DNA from: an uncultured Bermanella sp.
GTDB lineage: Bacteria > Pseudomonadota > Gammaproteobacteria > Pseudomonadales > Oceanobacteraceae
DNA length: 51,267 nt
Assembly: GCA_913058575.1 (NCBI GenBank)
Contig: CAJXRF010000039.1
Location: forward strand, 1 to 51,267
Direction of reading: 5' to 3'
Positions 16,680 through 25,239 of this stretch are shown here, piece after piece. Below the pieces are notes generated by a model. That model did not search any database and was not told the origin of the DNA. It saw only the letters and a list, made by a program, of their open reading frames with translations. Within the stretch, counting starts at the first letter, position 1. Each line of letters opens with the position of its first letter. Both the position numbers and the translations under genes were made by a program.

Positions 16680-16941
16680 TTTTGCCATACGTCATCCTAT
16701 TTACTTGCACTCACGCCGAGATGAGAGAGTTCGCCAATAGCACGCCTAACACGCTTGGATATTCATGAATCGATTTTTCAAGGGAGACACACTCAGCTTT
16801 AGTACGTTGATATGTTTACTATTTGATTCCAGCAGGAAATATCAAAAAAACATTTCAGCCATCTCTATAGTCATCACTATCGCCAGCACGCAGTGTTGGT
16901 GTTTGTTAAATATTTAGTTTGATACTTCTATGGAGAAGACA

Positions 16942-17247
16942 ATGAGTAAGCCAGTATTTTTAATGATCGAAGCCACCCCAAACCCAAATGAAATGGAGGC
17001 ACTGCAAGCCTATCAAAGTAAGACCCCTGCCATTGCTAAGAAATACGGCGCTGCGCCAGTGGCCACTTATGATGTAGACAGCGCCTTAAACGGTGACAAA
17101 AAACCTGGAGTATTTGCAGTACTTTCATTCCCAAACCGAGAAGCCATTGACGGCCTGTTCAGTGACCCAGATTATTTGGCCATCATTGCGCTACGGGATC
17201 TTGGCTTTAAGGATGTACGTTTTTATGTGGTGAACGAACGCATTTAA
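16942..17247 (+). CDS. Small DUF1330-like protein (dimeric alpha-beta barrel)
   Basis: A 101-residue cytoplasmic protein with the beta-alpha-beta pattern of DUF1330 / ferredoxin-like dimeric barrels. It has an N-terminal VFLMIEATPN strand, a VLSFPNREAIDGLFSDPDY helix-turn pattern and a final RFYVVNE strand. The start is ATG 16942, because GGAGAAG sits 3-9 bases upstream, within the slightly longer frame that begins at 16930. It is transcribed away from the TetR operon, so the shared upstream region could place it under the same regulator. The role is unknown. Confidence 0.7.
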   Translation: MSKPVFLMIEATPNPNEMEALQAYQSKTPAIAKKYGAAPVATYDVDSALNGDKKPGVFAVLSFPNREAIDGLFSDPDYLAIIALRDLGFKDVRFYVVNERI

Positions 17248-17532
17248 CTCACCCTTAAGTGTTCCCTATGAGTACCACCGAAAACCAAAGCTGACTCTTG
17301 GTGGTGCTGACTAATTTTAATATTCAAAACATTGCAGGCTAAATAGCCAGCTCTAGAACCTGCTACTTGAAATTTTCACGAGCCATAACCCTTACTAATA
17401 GTAGAGCTCTAACATCTGCCAATAAGGTGCCCCCACGATCAATTAGTAGGGGTTAGAGGTAAGTTCTGATAAAATCCTTGTCCCCAACAATCAATTTGAT
17501 TGAACTGGGCTTACCTAAGACTAGGATTTATT
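17248..17532. other. Intergenic spacer
   Basis: A 285-base spacer. ACCACC near 17266 and GGTGGT near 17299 could form a weak stem after the DUF1330-like gene, but there is no T-run. Nothing else is recognised. Confidence 0.3.
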
Positions 17533-17985
17533 TTGACTCATAACGATACTTTACAACTTATCCTTAGCACCTTTGATTTAGATGACAGCACCGTCATTAA
17601 AATATTCTCATTGGCCGATTTCAATACAACGCAACAGCAAATCAGTGCTTGGGGTAAAACTGAAGACGATGAGGCTAACATTGAACTTAAAGATTCAGAG
17701 TTAGCAACATTTCTTAATGGCTTTATTAATTTTAAACGCGGTAAACGGGATGGCGCGCAACCAAAGCCGGAAACCTACTTAAACAACAACATGATATTCC
17801 AAAAATTGCGCATCGCCCTTAACTTAAAGTCTGAAGATATTTTAAATATACTAGAATATGCCGACATCAATTTAAGCAAGCATGAATTAAGTGCGTTTTT
17901 CCGCAAGCCTGAAAACAAGCATTATAAAGACTGTACAGATAAAACTTTACAAGGTTTCTTATTCGGCGTGCAGTGCCAATTGTAA
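17533..17985 (+). CDS. yehS: DUF1456 family protein (YehS-like)
   Basis: A 150-residue protein with the two tandem helical DUF1456 repeats. Residues about 4-70 (HNDTLQLIL ... ELATFLNGFINFKRGK) and 78-147 (NNNMIFQKLRIALNLKSEDIL ... KTLQGFLFGVQ) match the arrangement of E. coli YehS, including the FLNG.I..KRG and NNN.....LRIA motifs. I chose TTG 17533, because the residues from there align with the family N-terminus and AGGA lies 6 bases upstream; the frame also has a TTG at 17500. The molecular function is unknown. The first copy of the 70-bp repeat begins 36 bases after its stop codon. Confidence 0.8.
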   Translation: MTHNDTLQLILSTFDLDDSTVIKIFSLADFNTTQQQISAWGKTEDDEANIELKDSELATFLNGFINFKRGKRDGAQPKPETYLNNNMIFQKLRIALNLKSEDILNILEYADINLSKHELSAFFRKPENKHYKDCTDKTLQGFLFGVQCQL

Positions 17986-18327
17986 AAAATAATCACCCGT
18001 TAGAACATCAAACTTTATTGAGTTGCCCGCCTGTACTCAGGGGGCCATTTATTTTATCGTTAACATTTTATCTCCCTATAACTGTCATACATGAATATTG
18101 AATTCGCCTATGATTCACAACATAGAAAAACTTCGGAAAAACATCGAAATAGAATTATAAGGAAGGTAAGAGCTTTCCTCGATTTTTCTAAATGAAAATT
18201 GACAATATGCTCAAATATCGCAGCTTGATTGAAACTGCTTAAATAAATTAAGTAAAATAAAAAATTTTAACGGGGAGAGAGACCTGTTTGGAAGTCTTAT
18301 CTATCTACACTCTCGTTAGGTGGTAAT
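17986..18327. other. Gene-poor region after DUF1456 gene
   Basis: Contains the first 70-bp repeat (18021-18090) and a 34-codon ORF directly after it (18091-18195, basic, no family), which I do not call. The remaining bases show no gene. Confidence 0.4.
18021..18090 (+). repeat. 70-bp dispersed repeat, copy 1
   Basis: Its last 42 bases (18049-18090) are identical to 22180-22221. Its first part forms a hairpin: GCCC (18025-18028), a bulged G29, CCTG, loop TACT, CAGG, GGGC (18042-18045). The second copy lies in the same orientation 4.1 kb away. A TTAGAAC heptamer occurs upstream of both copies (18000-18006 and 22101-22107). Confidence 0.85.
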
Positions 18328-18590
18328 TTGAAATTTGCTTTCATCATAATATCAATATTTAGTTTAACTGGATGTCTAGGCGTTTCGTTAATAAGTCTCA
18401 ATTAGAAAGCCTATCCAGCTGAAAATGTCCATCTAGTAAAATTTGAGCCTACTGCAACTAATTAGTACGGTAAAGAAAAAATCGAGCATAAATGGTGCGG
18501 TCCTTTCATGTGAATGTATGGGCTTAGGCCTTGATTATGAAGGAAATTTTTTATATGGAAAAATATAGGTGAAACAGTCCATCTAATCGA
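18328..18590 (+). pseudogene. Decayed small lipoprotein gene
   Basis: A TTG at 18328, with AGGTGG 4 bases upstream, starts a typical lipoprotein signal (hydrophobic core, lipobox LTGC at residues 13-16). The frame then meets a TAG at 18403. The same frame continues in protein-like fashion (KAYPAENVHLVKFEPTATN), stops again, continues (YGKEKIEHKWCG), and the sense then seems to move one frame over (SCECMGLGLDYEGNFLYGK). I read this as a gene for a roughly 80-residue lipoprotein broken by at least two stops and a frameshift. I do not recognise the family; YceK-like small lipoproteins have a similar layout. The end point is approximate. Confidence 0.4.
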
Positions 18591-19354
18591 GTAGCGAGAG
18601 TTTCTAACCCTCAGCCCCTACTTCATCCTGCATGCACTCACGTAAATCAGAGTGCACAGGGCACTTCATTTAAAAGGTTTAGCCCTCTAAATTAGCATCA
18701 CACACTCTGCAACCGTCCAATGAGCTACTCTTTAGTTTTAATTTATCCCCAAACTTGATGTCAGTTCTTGATTCCAAGTCTACCGCGTCTTGCTATCAAC
18801 CCTTACCGACGCCCATAGTGGTAAAATGATTTATCTATAAAGCAAATACCGATTGTATTTTAGGAGTTGGTAGCAAATAAAATTTATTGCTACGAAAGCC
18901 GCATTAACGTTTGTTTAATCGCCTATTTTCTCTAGCGTCTTTGGATTAATTCTCGCACTCTTTAAAAGCGAAAAACCATCCAATAAGAAATAGCCTAGAC
19001 GTTAATTTTGGAGGTTTTAACCACATAATTTCTTATTGTATTAATCTAAATTTTGACACTATTCCGTGGCTAACTCTGAACTTTTAGATCATTTACGCTG
19101 GCCCTTAATACAATAAAAACCAGACCATGGCGTCGTTATTTTGTGCCAACTTGCCCCCTAACACCCTTTAGCTGCCTTGTGCGCTTTATATACAATTCCC
19201 TATTGACCCCACTTAAAAACAACAATAAGATCTTCTATGTAAACGATTACACGATTTTGCAAAATCAAGGAAAACTATTACCCCTGTATTTAAGGGAAAA
19301 TTTCACCGAACGTATTTCAATAAAAATAAAACTATATAGTACGGAGATATTACT
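18591..19354. other. Long gene-free region before the amylase gene
   Basis: About 760 bases without a supported gene. A 7-bp inverted repeat (TGCACTC 18633-18639 with GAGTGCA 18650-18656, 10-base spacer) is present without a T-run. An ORF at 19143-19358 has no protein character and overlaps the amylase start, so I leave it out. The amylase promoter should lie near the right end. Confidence 0.4.
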
Positions 19355-21001
19355 ATGAAAATAATAACGAGGCTTTTATGCCTCGCAATGTATTGTATTG
19401 TCTTTTCCACACAAACCTATGCTGGCGCCTTTGTTCATCTTTTTGAATGGCAATGGACTGACATTGCGAGTGAATGTGAAGATGTTCTCGGGCCCAAGGG
19501 ATACGCTGCAGTCCAAGTTTCACCACCCCAAGAATCCATTGATGGAGACGAATGGTGGACACGCTATCAACCTGTTAGCTATGAAATCGCGGGGCGTTCA
19601 GGGACGCGAGAGGAATTTAGCGATATGGTTGATCGGTGTGAAGCTGTGGGCGTCGGCATTTATGTGGATGCTGTAATCAATCACATGGCCGCTTGGAATC
19701 GCGACTTCCCAAATGTACCCTATAGCCCAGATGATTTTCACAGCTGCACTGCCGATATAGACTATAGCAATAGCTGGTCAATTCAAAACTGCGATTTAGT
19801 GGGACTCAATGATCTTGAAACCGAGTCGGATTATGTGCGCGGAAAAATTGCTGACTACATGAACGATTTAATTGGTTTGGGGGTTGCGGGTTTTCGAATT
19901 GATGCCGCTAAACACATTCCAGCGGAAGACATCTCAAATATTGTTAGTCGTTTGAATGGCTCTCCTTATATTTTTCAGGAAGTTATTGGCGCCAGTGGAG
20001 AAGCAGTACAACCCGATGAGTACACATATATTGGTGCGGTAACTGAATTCAATTTCACAGACACAATAGGATGGTATTTTAAAGGCAATGGTACACTTTC
20101 TGATATCCAAAATATTGGCTCTTGGGACGGCTGGTTAAGTAGTAATAGTGCTGTAACCTTTGTGGCAAACCACGATAACCAACGACAAGATACCGACAAC
20201 ATTATTACGCATTTTGACGGCGAAGGCGTAAATAATAATGCCCATGTATTTACCTTGGCATGGCCCTATGGTTACCCCAAAGTTATGTCTAGCTACGATT
20301 GGGATTACAGTGATCAAGGTCCACCTAGTGTTGGCGCAAGCACCTGTTCTAACGGATGGTTATGTGAGCACCGAAACCAAGAAATTGCTAATATGGTTGC
20401 CTTTCGCAATGCAACCGACGGCGAAAATGAAATAACAAATTGGTGGGACAACGACAGCCAGCAAATCGCCTTTGGGCGTGGAAGCCTTGGTTTTGTGGTG
20501 ATCAATAATGAAGACTATGCACTCAGTAGAGCCTTTGAAACTAGCCTGCCTGCAGGTACTTACTGCGACATCGTGAATGGAGACTACAGTGATGATTCTT
20601 GCAGTGGCACTACGATTACTGTAAACGATAGCGGCGAGGCCACTATTGCAGTCAACGCTAATGGAGCCGTTGCGATTTATATCGATGCGGTTGTCACTTC
20701 AGATCCCGACGATACTATTAGCTTTACCTGCAACAACGGGTACACCTATCTAGGTCAAAGTGTTTATGTTGTGGGAGATATTAGCGAACTAGGTAACTGG
20801 GCCCCCGAAAGTGCAGTGAAACTCGATCCAAGTAATTACCCAACCTGGACTGGCAACATCACACTGCCTACAGATACCGATGTAGAGTGGAAATGTATGA
20901 AACGCGATGAAGATGATACGTCGGCAGCTATAGAATGGGAAAGCGGTAGTAACAACTCACTAAATACCTCAACAAGCACAAGTGCACAGAGTAGCTTCTA
21001 A
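19355..21001 (+). CDS. Secreted alpha-amylase (GH13) with C-terminal starch-binding CBM20
   Basis: Endo-hydrolysis of alpha-1,4-glucans outside the cell. The 548-residue protein has a signal peptide ending TYA (about residue 23) and a GH13 barrel with DAVINHM (105-111), GFRIDAAKH (179-187; nucleophile Asp183), general acid Glu209 in QEVIG, and VANHDNQR (270-277; Asp274). Arg181, Asn272 and Lys309 occupy the positions of the chloride-ligand triad, with Lys at the third site as in bacterial chloride-dependent amylases such as that of Pseudoalteromonas haloplanktis. A CBM20 domain fills about residues 453-548 (VYVVGDISELGNW). CGGAGA lies about 9 bases before the ATG. The gene has its own terminator and sits between the two 70-bp repeats, with no maltodextrin transport genes beside it. 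Confidence 0.95.
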   Translation: MKIITRLLCLAMYCIVFSTQTYAGAFVHLFEWQWTDIASECEDVLGPKGYAAVQVSPPQESIDGDEWWTRYQPVSYEIAGRSGTREEFSDMVDRCEAVGVGIYVDAVINHMAAWNRDFPNVPYSPDDFHSCTADIDYSNSWSIQNCDLVGLNDLETESDYVRGKIADYMNDLIGLGVAGFRIDAAKHIPAEDISNIVSRLNGSPYIFQEVIGASGEAVQPDEYTYIGAVTEFNFTDTIGWYFKGNGTLSDIQNIGSWDGWLSSNSAVTFVANHDNQRQDTDNIITHFDGEGVNNNAHVFTLAWPYGYPKVMSSYDWDYSDQGPPSVGASTCSNGWLCEHRNQEIANMVAFRNATDGENEITNWWDNDSQQIAFGRGSLGFVVINNEDYALSRAFETSLPAGTYCDIVNGDYSDDSCSGTTITVNDSGEATIAVNANGAVAIYIDAVVTSDPDDTISFTCNNGYTYLGQSVYVVGDISELGNWAPESAVKLDPSNYPTWTGNITLPTDTDVEWKCMKRDEDDTSAAIEWESGSNNSLNTSTSTSAQSSF

Positions 21002-21015
21002 GAAACAATCAATAC

Positions 21016-21042
21016 AATTCCACCTTTAATACAGGTGGAATT
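21016..21042 (+). terminator. Terminator after amylase
   Basis: A perfect 10-bp stem (AATTCCACCT 21016-21025 with AGGTGGAATT 21033-21042), 7-base loop, ending in T residues, 15 bases after the amylase stop. Confidence 0.75.
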
Positions 21043-21481
21043 TCTTAGCTGTATTGCAGCTGTATAAATGAATCACTGCCAGCGACGTTATTTTGAACAA
21101 CCTCTGTTACTGACTATTTAGCTCAGCCTACCCTACAGACCTACAAGTTTTGAATAATATTTTCAGTTACCCCTCAATCGCTTCCACATAACAGTTTTAG
21201 GTCTACAATTGTGTGTCAAAAAAATTATAACTGAATACAATTTAATTTTTCCCAGCGAAAATAATTTTCGTTACTTGCCTAACACCTGACAAGACCTCTT
21301 TAGGTTATGCCCTAACCCAAAACTTCTAATTCCTCGAACAAGCCCTTGCTGTTGACTACTATTTATCGTCTAATTGCGATTTGGTTATCAAACGTATCTC
21401 TTACCCAGCTGTCACCTCAAGAGCGCTTAACTCGCAGCGCTAAGTTTCTATTTCGGCCCTACAATAGAATTTAGGATAATA
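21043..21481. other. Intergenic spacer before the S51 peptidase-like gene
   Basis: 439 bases. A short direct repeat (AGCTGTAT, 21047 and 21058) is the only structure noticed. No gene, RNA or clear promoter is seen. Confidence 0.35.
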
Positions 21482-22096
21482 ATGAAAAATCTTTTTTTAA
21501 CCTCCTCCTTTGCGGATGTAGCAGATTTATTTAAAAAATCTGAAAATAATTTACTTCAAGGCAAGATTGTTACATTTATCCCCACAGCCAGCCTTCACGA
21601 AGAAGTCACTTTTTACGTGGATGCAGGGAAAGAAGCTCTAGAAAAACTGGGACTCGTTATCGACATTTTGGAGATTTCCACAGCCACCCATGAAGAAATA
21701 TCCCGCAAGCTAAAAAACAACGATTACATTTATATCACAGGCGGTAATAGCTTTTTCTTGTTACAAGAATTAAAAAGAACTCAGGCTGATAAACTCATAA
21801 TTGAGCAAGTTATGCTAGGAAAAACTTATATTGGTGAATCAGCAGGATCAATCATCCTTTCACCCAATATTGACTATGTTAAAGATATGGATGACTTCAA
21901 AGTCACGCAAAATCTAGAGTCCCATGAAGCGCTAGGCCTTATTGATTTCTATCCACTCCCCCATTACAAAAACTTCCCTTTTGATGACGTAACGGAAAAC
22001 ATTGTGTCCAAATTTACCGGAAAAATTGAACTTCGCCCTTTCAGTAATTCTCAAGCAATATGGGTCAAAGAAGATAGCATCGAAATTTTGGCTTAA
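21482..22096 (+). CDS. Peptidase S51 / PepE-like protein
   Basis: A 204-residue cytoplasmic protein of the class I glutamine-amidotransferase-like fold. It has the nucleophile elbow GESAGS (about residues 118-123, Ser as nucleophile), the preceding YITGGNSFFLL segment, and a LPHYKN segment that could supply the catalytic His. This is the pattern of family S51 (dipeptidase E, cyanophycinase relatives). The family members cleave Asp-X dipeptides or cyanophycin; which applies here cannot be told. AGGA lies about 6 bases before the ATG. It stands alone, followed after about 56 bases by the second 70-bp repeat. Confidence 0.8.
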   Translation: MKNLFLTSSFADVADLFKKSENNLLQGKIVTFIPTASLHEEVTFYVDAGKEALEKLGLVIDILEISTATHEEISRKLKNNDYIYITGGNSFFLLQELKRTQADKLIIEQVMLGKTYIGESAGSIILSPNIDYVKDMDDFKVTQNLESHEALGLIDFYPLPHYKNFPFDDVTENIVSKFTGKIELRPFSNSQAIWVKEDSIEILA

Positions 22097-22152
22097 CACA
22101 TTAGAACCCTTGCTTTTAGCTCTTAATCTCCCTTCCGACGTTTCGAGTTTAC

Positions 22153-22221
22153 ACTGGGCCGCCTGCATTCAGGGGCCACTTATTTTATCGTTAACATTTT
22201 ATCTCCCTATAACTGTCATAC
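22153..22221 (+). repeat. 70-bp dispersed repeat, copy 2
   Basis: The 42 bases at 22180-22221 are identical to 18049-18090. The hairpin is kept: GGCC (22157-22160), bulged G61, CCTG, loop CATT, CAGG, GGCC (22074-22077 counted as 22174-22177). One stem pair is changed on both sides relative to copy 1 (C-G to G-C), which supports the structure being selected. Confidence 0.85.
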
Positions 22222-22390
22222 GTGAGAGTTATATCCCAATTATAAATACTTCTCTGCATTCATTTACAAACACCACACGCTAAACGCTAAAGATTAACCT
22301 TGTACGCCAGAAAAAGATCTTTCAAGTCAAGATTAACGGCAAGCCAAATAGGTATATTTTCAAGACCTATTGCAAAACAGATTTAACAGC
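22222..22390. other. Spacer before SDR gene
   Basis: No gene is supported here; the ORF at 22002-22283 only reads through the peptidase gene and the repeat in another frame. Confidence 0.35.
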
Positions 22391-23203
22391 ATGGCAACCA
22401 CCTCTAAAGTCGTATTAATCACAGGCGCGGCCAGCGGGCTTGGTTGGGCACTTACCCAGCACTATTCAGCCATGAACTACAAAGTAGTCATGATGGACAT
22501 TCAAGCTCAGTTACTTCAAGACAAACATGACTGGTTAATGGCCAATGGGGTAAAGGCTAACAATTTGCTTGTGGTGGTGGCTGACATTACGCAAGCAGAT
22601 GCCCTCACTGAACTGGTTACAAAACTTAAAAAAACATTTGGGCGATTGGATGTATTAATTAATAATGCCGGAATTACGCATCGCTCATTGGTTGAAAAAA
22701 CCCAACCTGAAGTCTTTAGCAAAGTCATGGCAGTAGATTATCAAGGGCCCGTTGAATTAGCTTTGGCGGTTTTGCCGCTGTTAAAAATTTCTAAAGGCAC
22801 CATTATTAATGTAAGTTCCATGGCAGGCTGGATGCCGGTGTTAGGTCGAGCCGGTTATTGCGCTGCCAAGAGTGCAATGAATCAATTTTTTGAGGTAATG
22901 CGTTGTGAAGTAAAACAGTATCAGGTAAAAATTCTAATGGTGTACCCTAGTTTTTTAAACACGCCCATTGAGGCCAATGCCTTGGGCCATGATGGTAAAA
23001 AAGCCAGTCATGCCCGCTCTATAGTGGGTGGCCTAGGCTCAGCTGAGGCCGTTGCTGACTTAATTGTAAACGCCCATAAAAAGGGAAAACAAAGGTTATT
23101 TCCCAATACATTTACCTGGGTGGCGTCAGTGCTTTATAAACTACTGCCTAATGTGTTCTTAAACCGCATGAGTAAAAAATTTTCCAGTGAATTAGATCAC
23201 TAA
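22391..23203 (+). CDS. Short-chain dehydrogenase/reductase
   Basis: A 270-residue classical SDR. Seen are the cofactor motif TGAASGLG (near residue 12), NNAG, the catalytic Ser in the INVSSMAGW stretch, and YCAAK (Tyr-x-x-x-Lys). A hydrophobic, basic C-terminal part (WVASVLYKLLP ... ) suggests membrane association, as in SDRs acting on lipids or sterols. ATG 22391 is chosen over TTG 22370 because it is 10 residues before the cofactor motif, the usual distance; no strong ribosome binding site is visible. It stands alone; the substrate is unknown. Confidence 0.85.
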   Translation: MATTSKVVLITGAASGLGWALTQHYSAMNYKVVMMDIQAQLLQDKHDWLMANGVKANNLLVVVADITQADALTELVTKLKKTFGRLDVLINNAGITHRSLVEKTQPEVFSKVMAVDYQGPVELALAVLPLLKISKGTIINVSSMAGWMPVLGRAGYCAAKSAMNQFFEVMRCEVKQYQVKILMVYPSFLNTPIEANALGHDGKKASHARSIVGGLGSAEAVADLIVNAHKKGKQRLFPNTFTWVASVLYKLLPNVFLNRMSKKFSSELDH

Positions 23204-23397
23204 CACAATGTACCCAGATAGTGGGCTTCATAAATTTGAGCCACTGATTAAGTATGCTCCACCCTAAAAAAATTGGCTCTTAACAGGCCCATTGATATTT
23301 CGAAAAGCTATAAGAAACCCAGACTTAAATAACGGTAGCTTTTAGGGTTTTGAACTACACTCAAGACACCCTTTAGGTTTTTTATTAAGAGCACTAA

Positions 23398-24207
23398 ATG
23401 CCCCTTCTATTAGCCATAGTGTTTTTTTTCAGTAGTCTAACTTATGCAGACACACCAATTACGGTAGTTTCTGACCCTTGGTGCCCATTCATTTGCAATG
23501 AAGCCCAACACAAACAAGGGTTAGTCATTGATTTATCTTCAGCCGCTTTAAAAGCCAGTATAAATAAATCAATACAGCTTGAATCCATGAGCTGGGCCAG
23601 ATCTAAAATATTCACCCAAAAAGGCAAGCGCGATGCCATAGCAGGCATAGAAAGAACCGATAAAAACAAAGGGCTATTTACATTCCCAAAAACCTCCCTA
23701 GGACGTTCAAAAATTTGTTTATTCAAACGCAGAGGTAACCCTTGGCAGTTTTTAGATGGACCGTCGTTAAACCATCAACGCTTGGGCTGGGTTAACCATT
23801 ATATTTACGGCCCAAAAGTGGATTTTCTTGACGCGCATATTGAGAAATTGCAAAGAAACAACAGTAAATTCCTCACCATTATTAGCGGAAATAACCATAT
23901 CCATAAAAGACTCTTAAATATGATTATCCAGGACAGAATAGATGTAATAGCAGAAGACTACTCCGTTATTAAGTATACCATTGCCCAAGAGGGGCTGACA
24001 AAAATAATCAATATGGCAGGCTGTATAGAAAGCTCTGAAACATTTGTTTACCTTGCCTTTTCAAGCAAAATACCACATGCACAACACTACGCTGATGCTC
24101 TTGACAATGGCATTAAGGATATTATAAAAAGTGGCCAAGCTAGTAAAATACTAGCCCGTTATGGTCTAACCGTTAAAGAGTCGATTCAAGTTCATAATTG
24201 GCATTAA
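23398..24207 (+). CDS. Periplasmic solute-binding-like protein (SBP_bac_3 type)
   Basis: A 269-residue exported protein with a short signal peptide ending TYA. The start of the mature protein (ITVVSDPWCPFICN), the GLVIDLSSAALKA region and the later RIDVIAEDYSVIKY stretch follow the family 3 solute-binding pattern. As for the gene at 12805, no permease or ATPase neighbours it, and such orphan proteins are common in marine gammaproteobacteria. AAGAG lies about 6 bases before the ATG. An extra Cys pair near the N-terminus (PWCPFIC) could form a disulfide. Confidence 0.75.
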   Translation: MPLLLAIVFFFSSLTYADTPITVVSDPWCPFICNEAQHKQGLVIDLSSAALKASINKSIQLESMSWARSKIFTQKGKRDAIAGIERTDKNKGLFTFPKTSLGRSKICLFKRRGNPWQFLDGPSLNHQRLGWVNHYIYGPKVDFLDAHIEKLQRNNSKFLTIISGNNHIHKRLLNMIIQDRIDVIAEDYSVIKYTIAQEGLTKIINMAGCIESSETFVYLAFSSKIPHAQHYADALDNGIKDIIKSGQASKILARYGLTVKESIQVHNWH

Positions 24208-24560
24208 GCTTCAATTACATAAAAAGTTCATCACCTGCAATTCATACAGTACAATACATCACTGTGAGCAACGTATTTACTAGCGACACTATGCCTTTTG
24301 AATCATGTAAGCTGCAGCCCTCTATAAAGCATAAAACACGGCTACTGATGTTCTAACCTAAAACAGCCGCTCACTAAAAAACCAAGAAAGCACACACTTG
24401 CTAATGATCATCAGTCACTTTATAAATCACCTAAAATGAAGCTAAAGTACTCATGACAGCCACTGCAAAAGTGATACTATTGCCGGAATTATAAAAATCA
24501 GCCAATCTTTATGACTGTAAAGCTTCGCTCAACTACCCACACCGACCTTAAGGAAAACGG
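24208..24560. other. Intergenic spacer
   Basis: About 350 bases, AT-rich, with no gene or structure I can support apart from a Shine-Dalgarno AAGGA near 24550 belonging to the next gene. Confidence 0.35.
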
Positions 24561-25121
24561 ATTATCCTCAAATTACACTTGCTTTCAGCCGCTTTTATAT
24601 GTGCATTTTCTAGCCAAGTATTCGCTAAGCCACTAACCAATACTCATGGAATTAACTGGTGGGTTAACATTTCTCCTTTAGGTTTAGGTAAATCGGCATC
24701 ACAAACCGGTACCGTCAACCGCTCAGGTATTGGCATACGCATGGACGGCATCACTTACAGTATTCGCAATGGCTATTATGAAAATACCACTTTGCTTGAC
24801 TCATTAGATGAAGTGAGTGATTGCATCATCCAAATAGAATGTGGAGGTTCAGAACTTATCACTGTAGAGGAGTGGTCTGTTTTAGTGGGCAAAAGCTTTT
24901 TAAGCAAAGCATTAACTTTTTCCACGGGTCTAGGATACTCTGAAGTGGAATATGAATTTAACGGGCAAAATAACAGCAGTGAATTCAGCCTGCCCCTTGA
25001 GGTATCTTGGTCGCCTTCTAGAGATGGTCACGTCTCATTAAACATCAGCTTGGTTTCAAATATCAGTGAAGAACGCTCTTTTTATGGTTTAACGGTGGGA
25101 ATGGATTTCGGCTCCCTCTGA
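24561..25121 (+). CDS. Secreted, probably outer-membrane beta-barrel-like protein with non-ATG start
   Basis: About 186 residues, unknown family. The signal peptide runs through a hydrophobic helix ending QVFA. The mature part has alternating hydrophobic residues, Gly-rich turns and a C-terminal strand ending SL (FYGLTVGMDFGSL), as in small outer-membrane barrels. No ATG precedes the signal peptide. The best Shine-Dalgarno (TAAGGA, 24549-24554) is correctly spaced for an ATT at 24561, giving a normal signal with Lys near the start; the alternative is TTG 24579, which would trim the charged N-region. Either the gene uses a rare start or an ATG has been lost. A Cys pair (about residues 87 and 92) may form a disulfide loop. 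Confidence 0.55.
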   Translation: MILKLHLLSAAFICAFSSQVFAKPLTNTHGINWWVNISPLGLGKSASQTGTVNRSGIGIRMDGITYSIRNGYYENTTLLDSLDEVSDCIIQIECGGSELITVEEWSVLVGKSFLSKALTFSTGLGYSEVEYEFNGQNNSSEFSLPLEVSWSPSRDGHVSLNISLVSNISEERSFYGLTVGMDFGSL

Positions 25122-25239
25122 AGCAAGCATTAGAGTAAAGCATAGAATCACTTTCACTGGTTAAGCATGCTATATTCACCATAATCTACAGGGTAGCAAT
25201 ACACCCATTTCTGTTACTCTAAATAGCGTAAACCCTAGC

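Noticed and set aside
17998-18070. Integron attC-like site around the 70-bp repeat
   Set aside because: GTTAGAAC and GTTAAC occur, but the RYYYAAC/GTTRRRY core pair in the right orientation is missing in copy 1, and there is no integrase gene.
18091-18195. 34-codon ORF right after repeat copy 1
   Set aside because: It has no ribosome binding site, no family and only coincidental position; copy 2 has only a 7-codon equivalent.
19143-19358. 71-codon ORF upstream of amylase
   Set aside because: No ribosome binding site, overlaps the amylase start, and its composition is that of untranslated AT-rich DNA.
22002-22283. 93-codon ORF
   Set aside because: Reads the peptidase gene in another frame and runs through the repeat.
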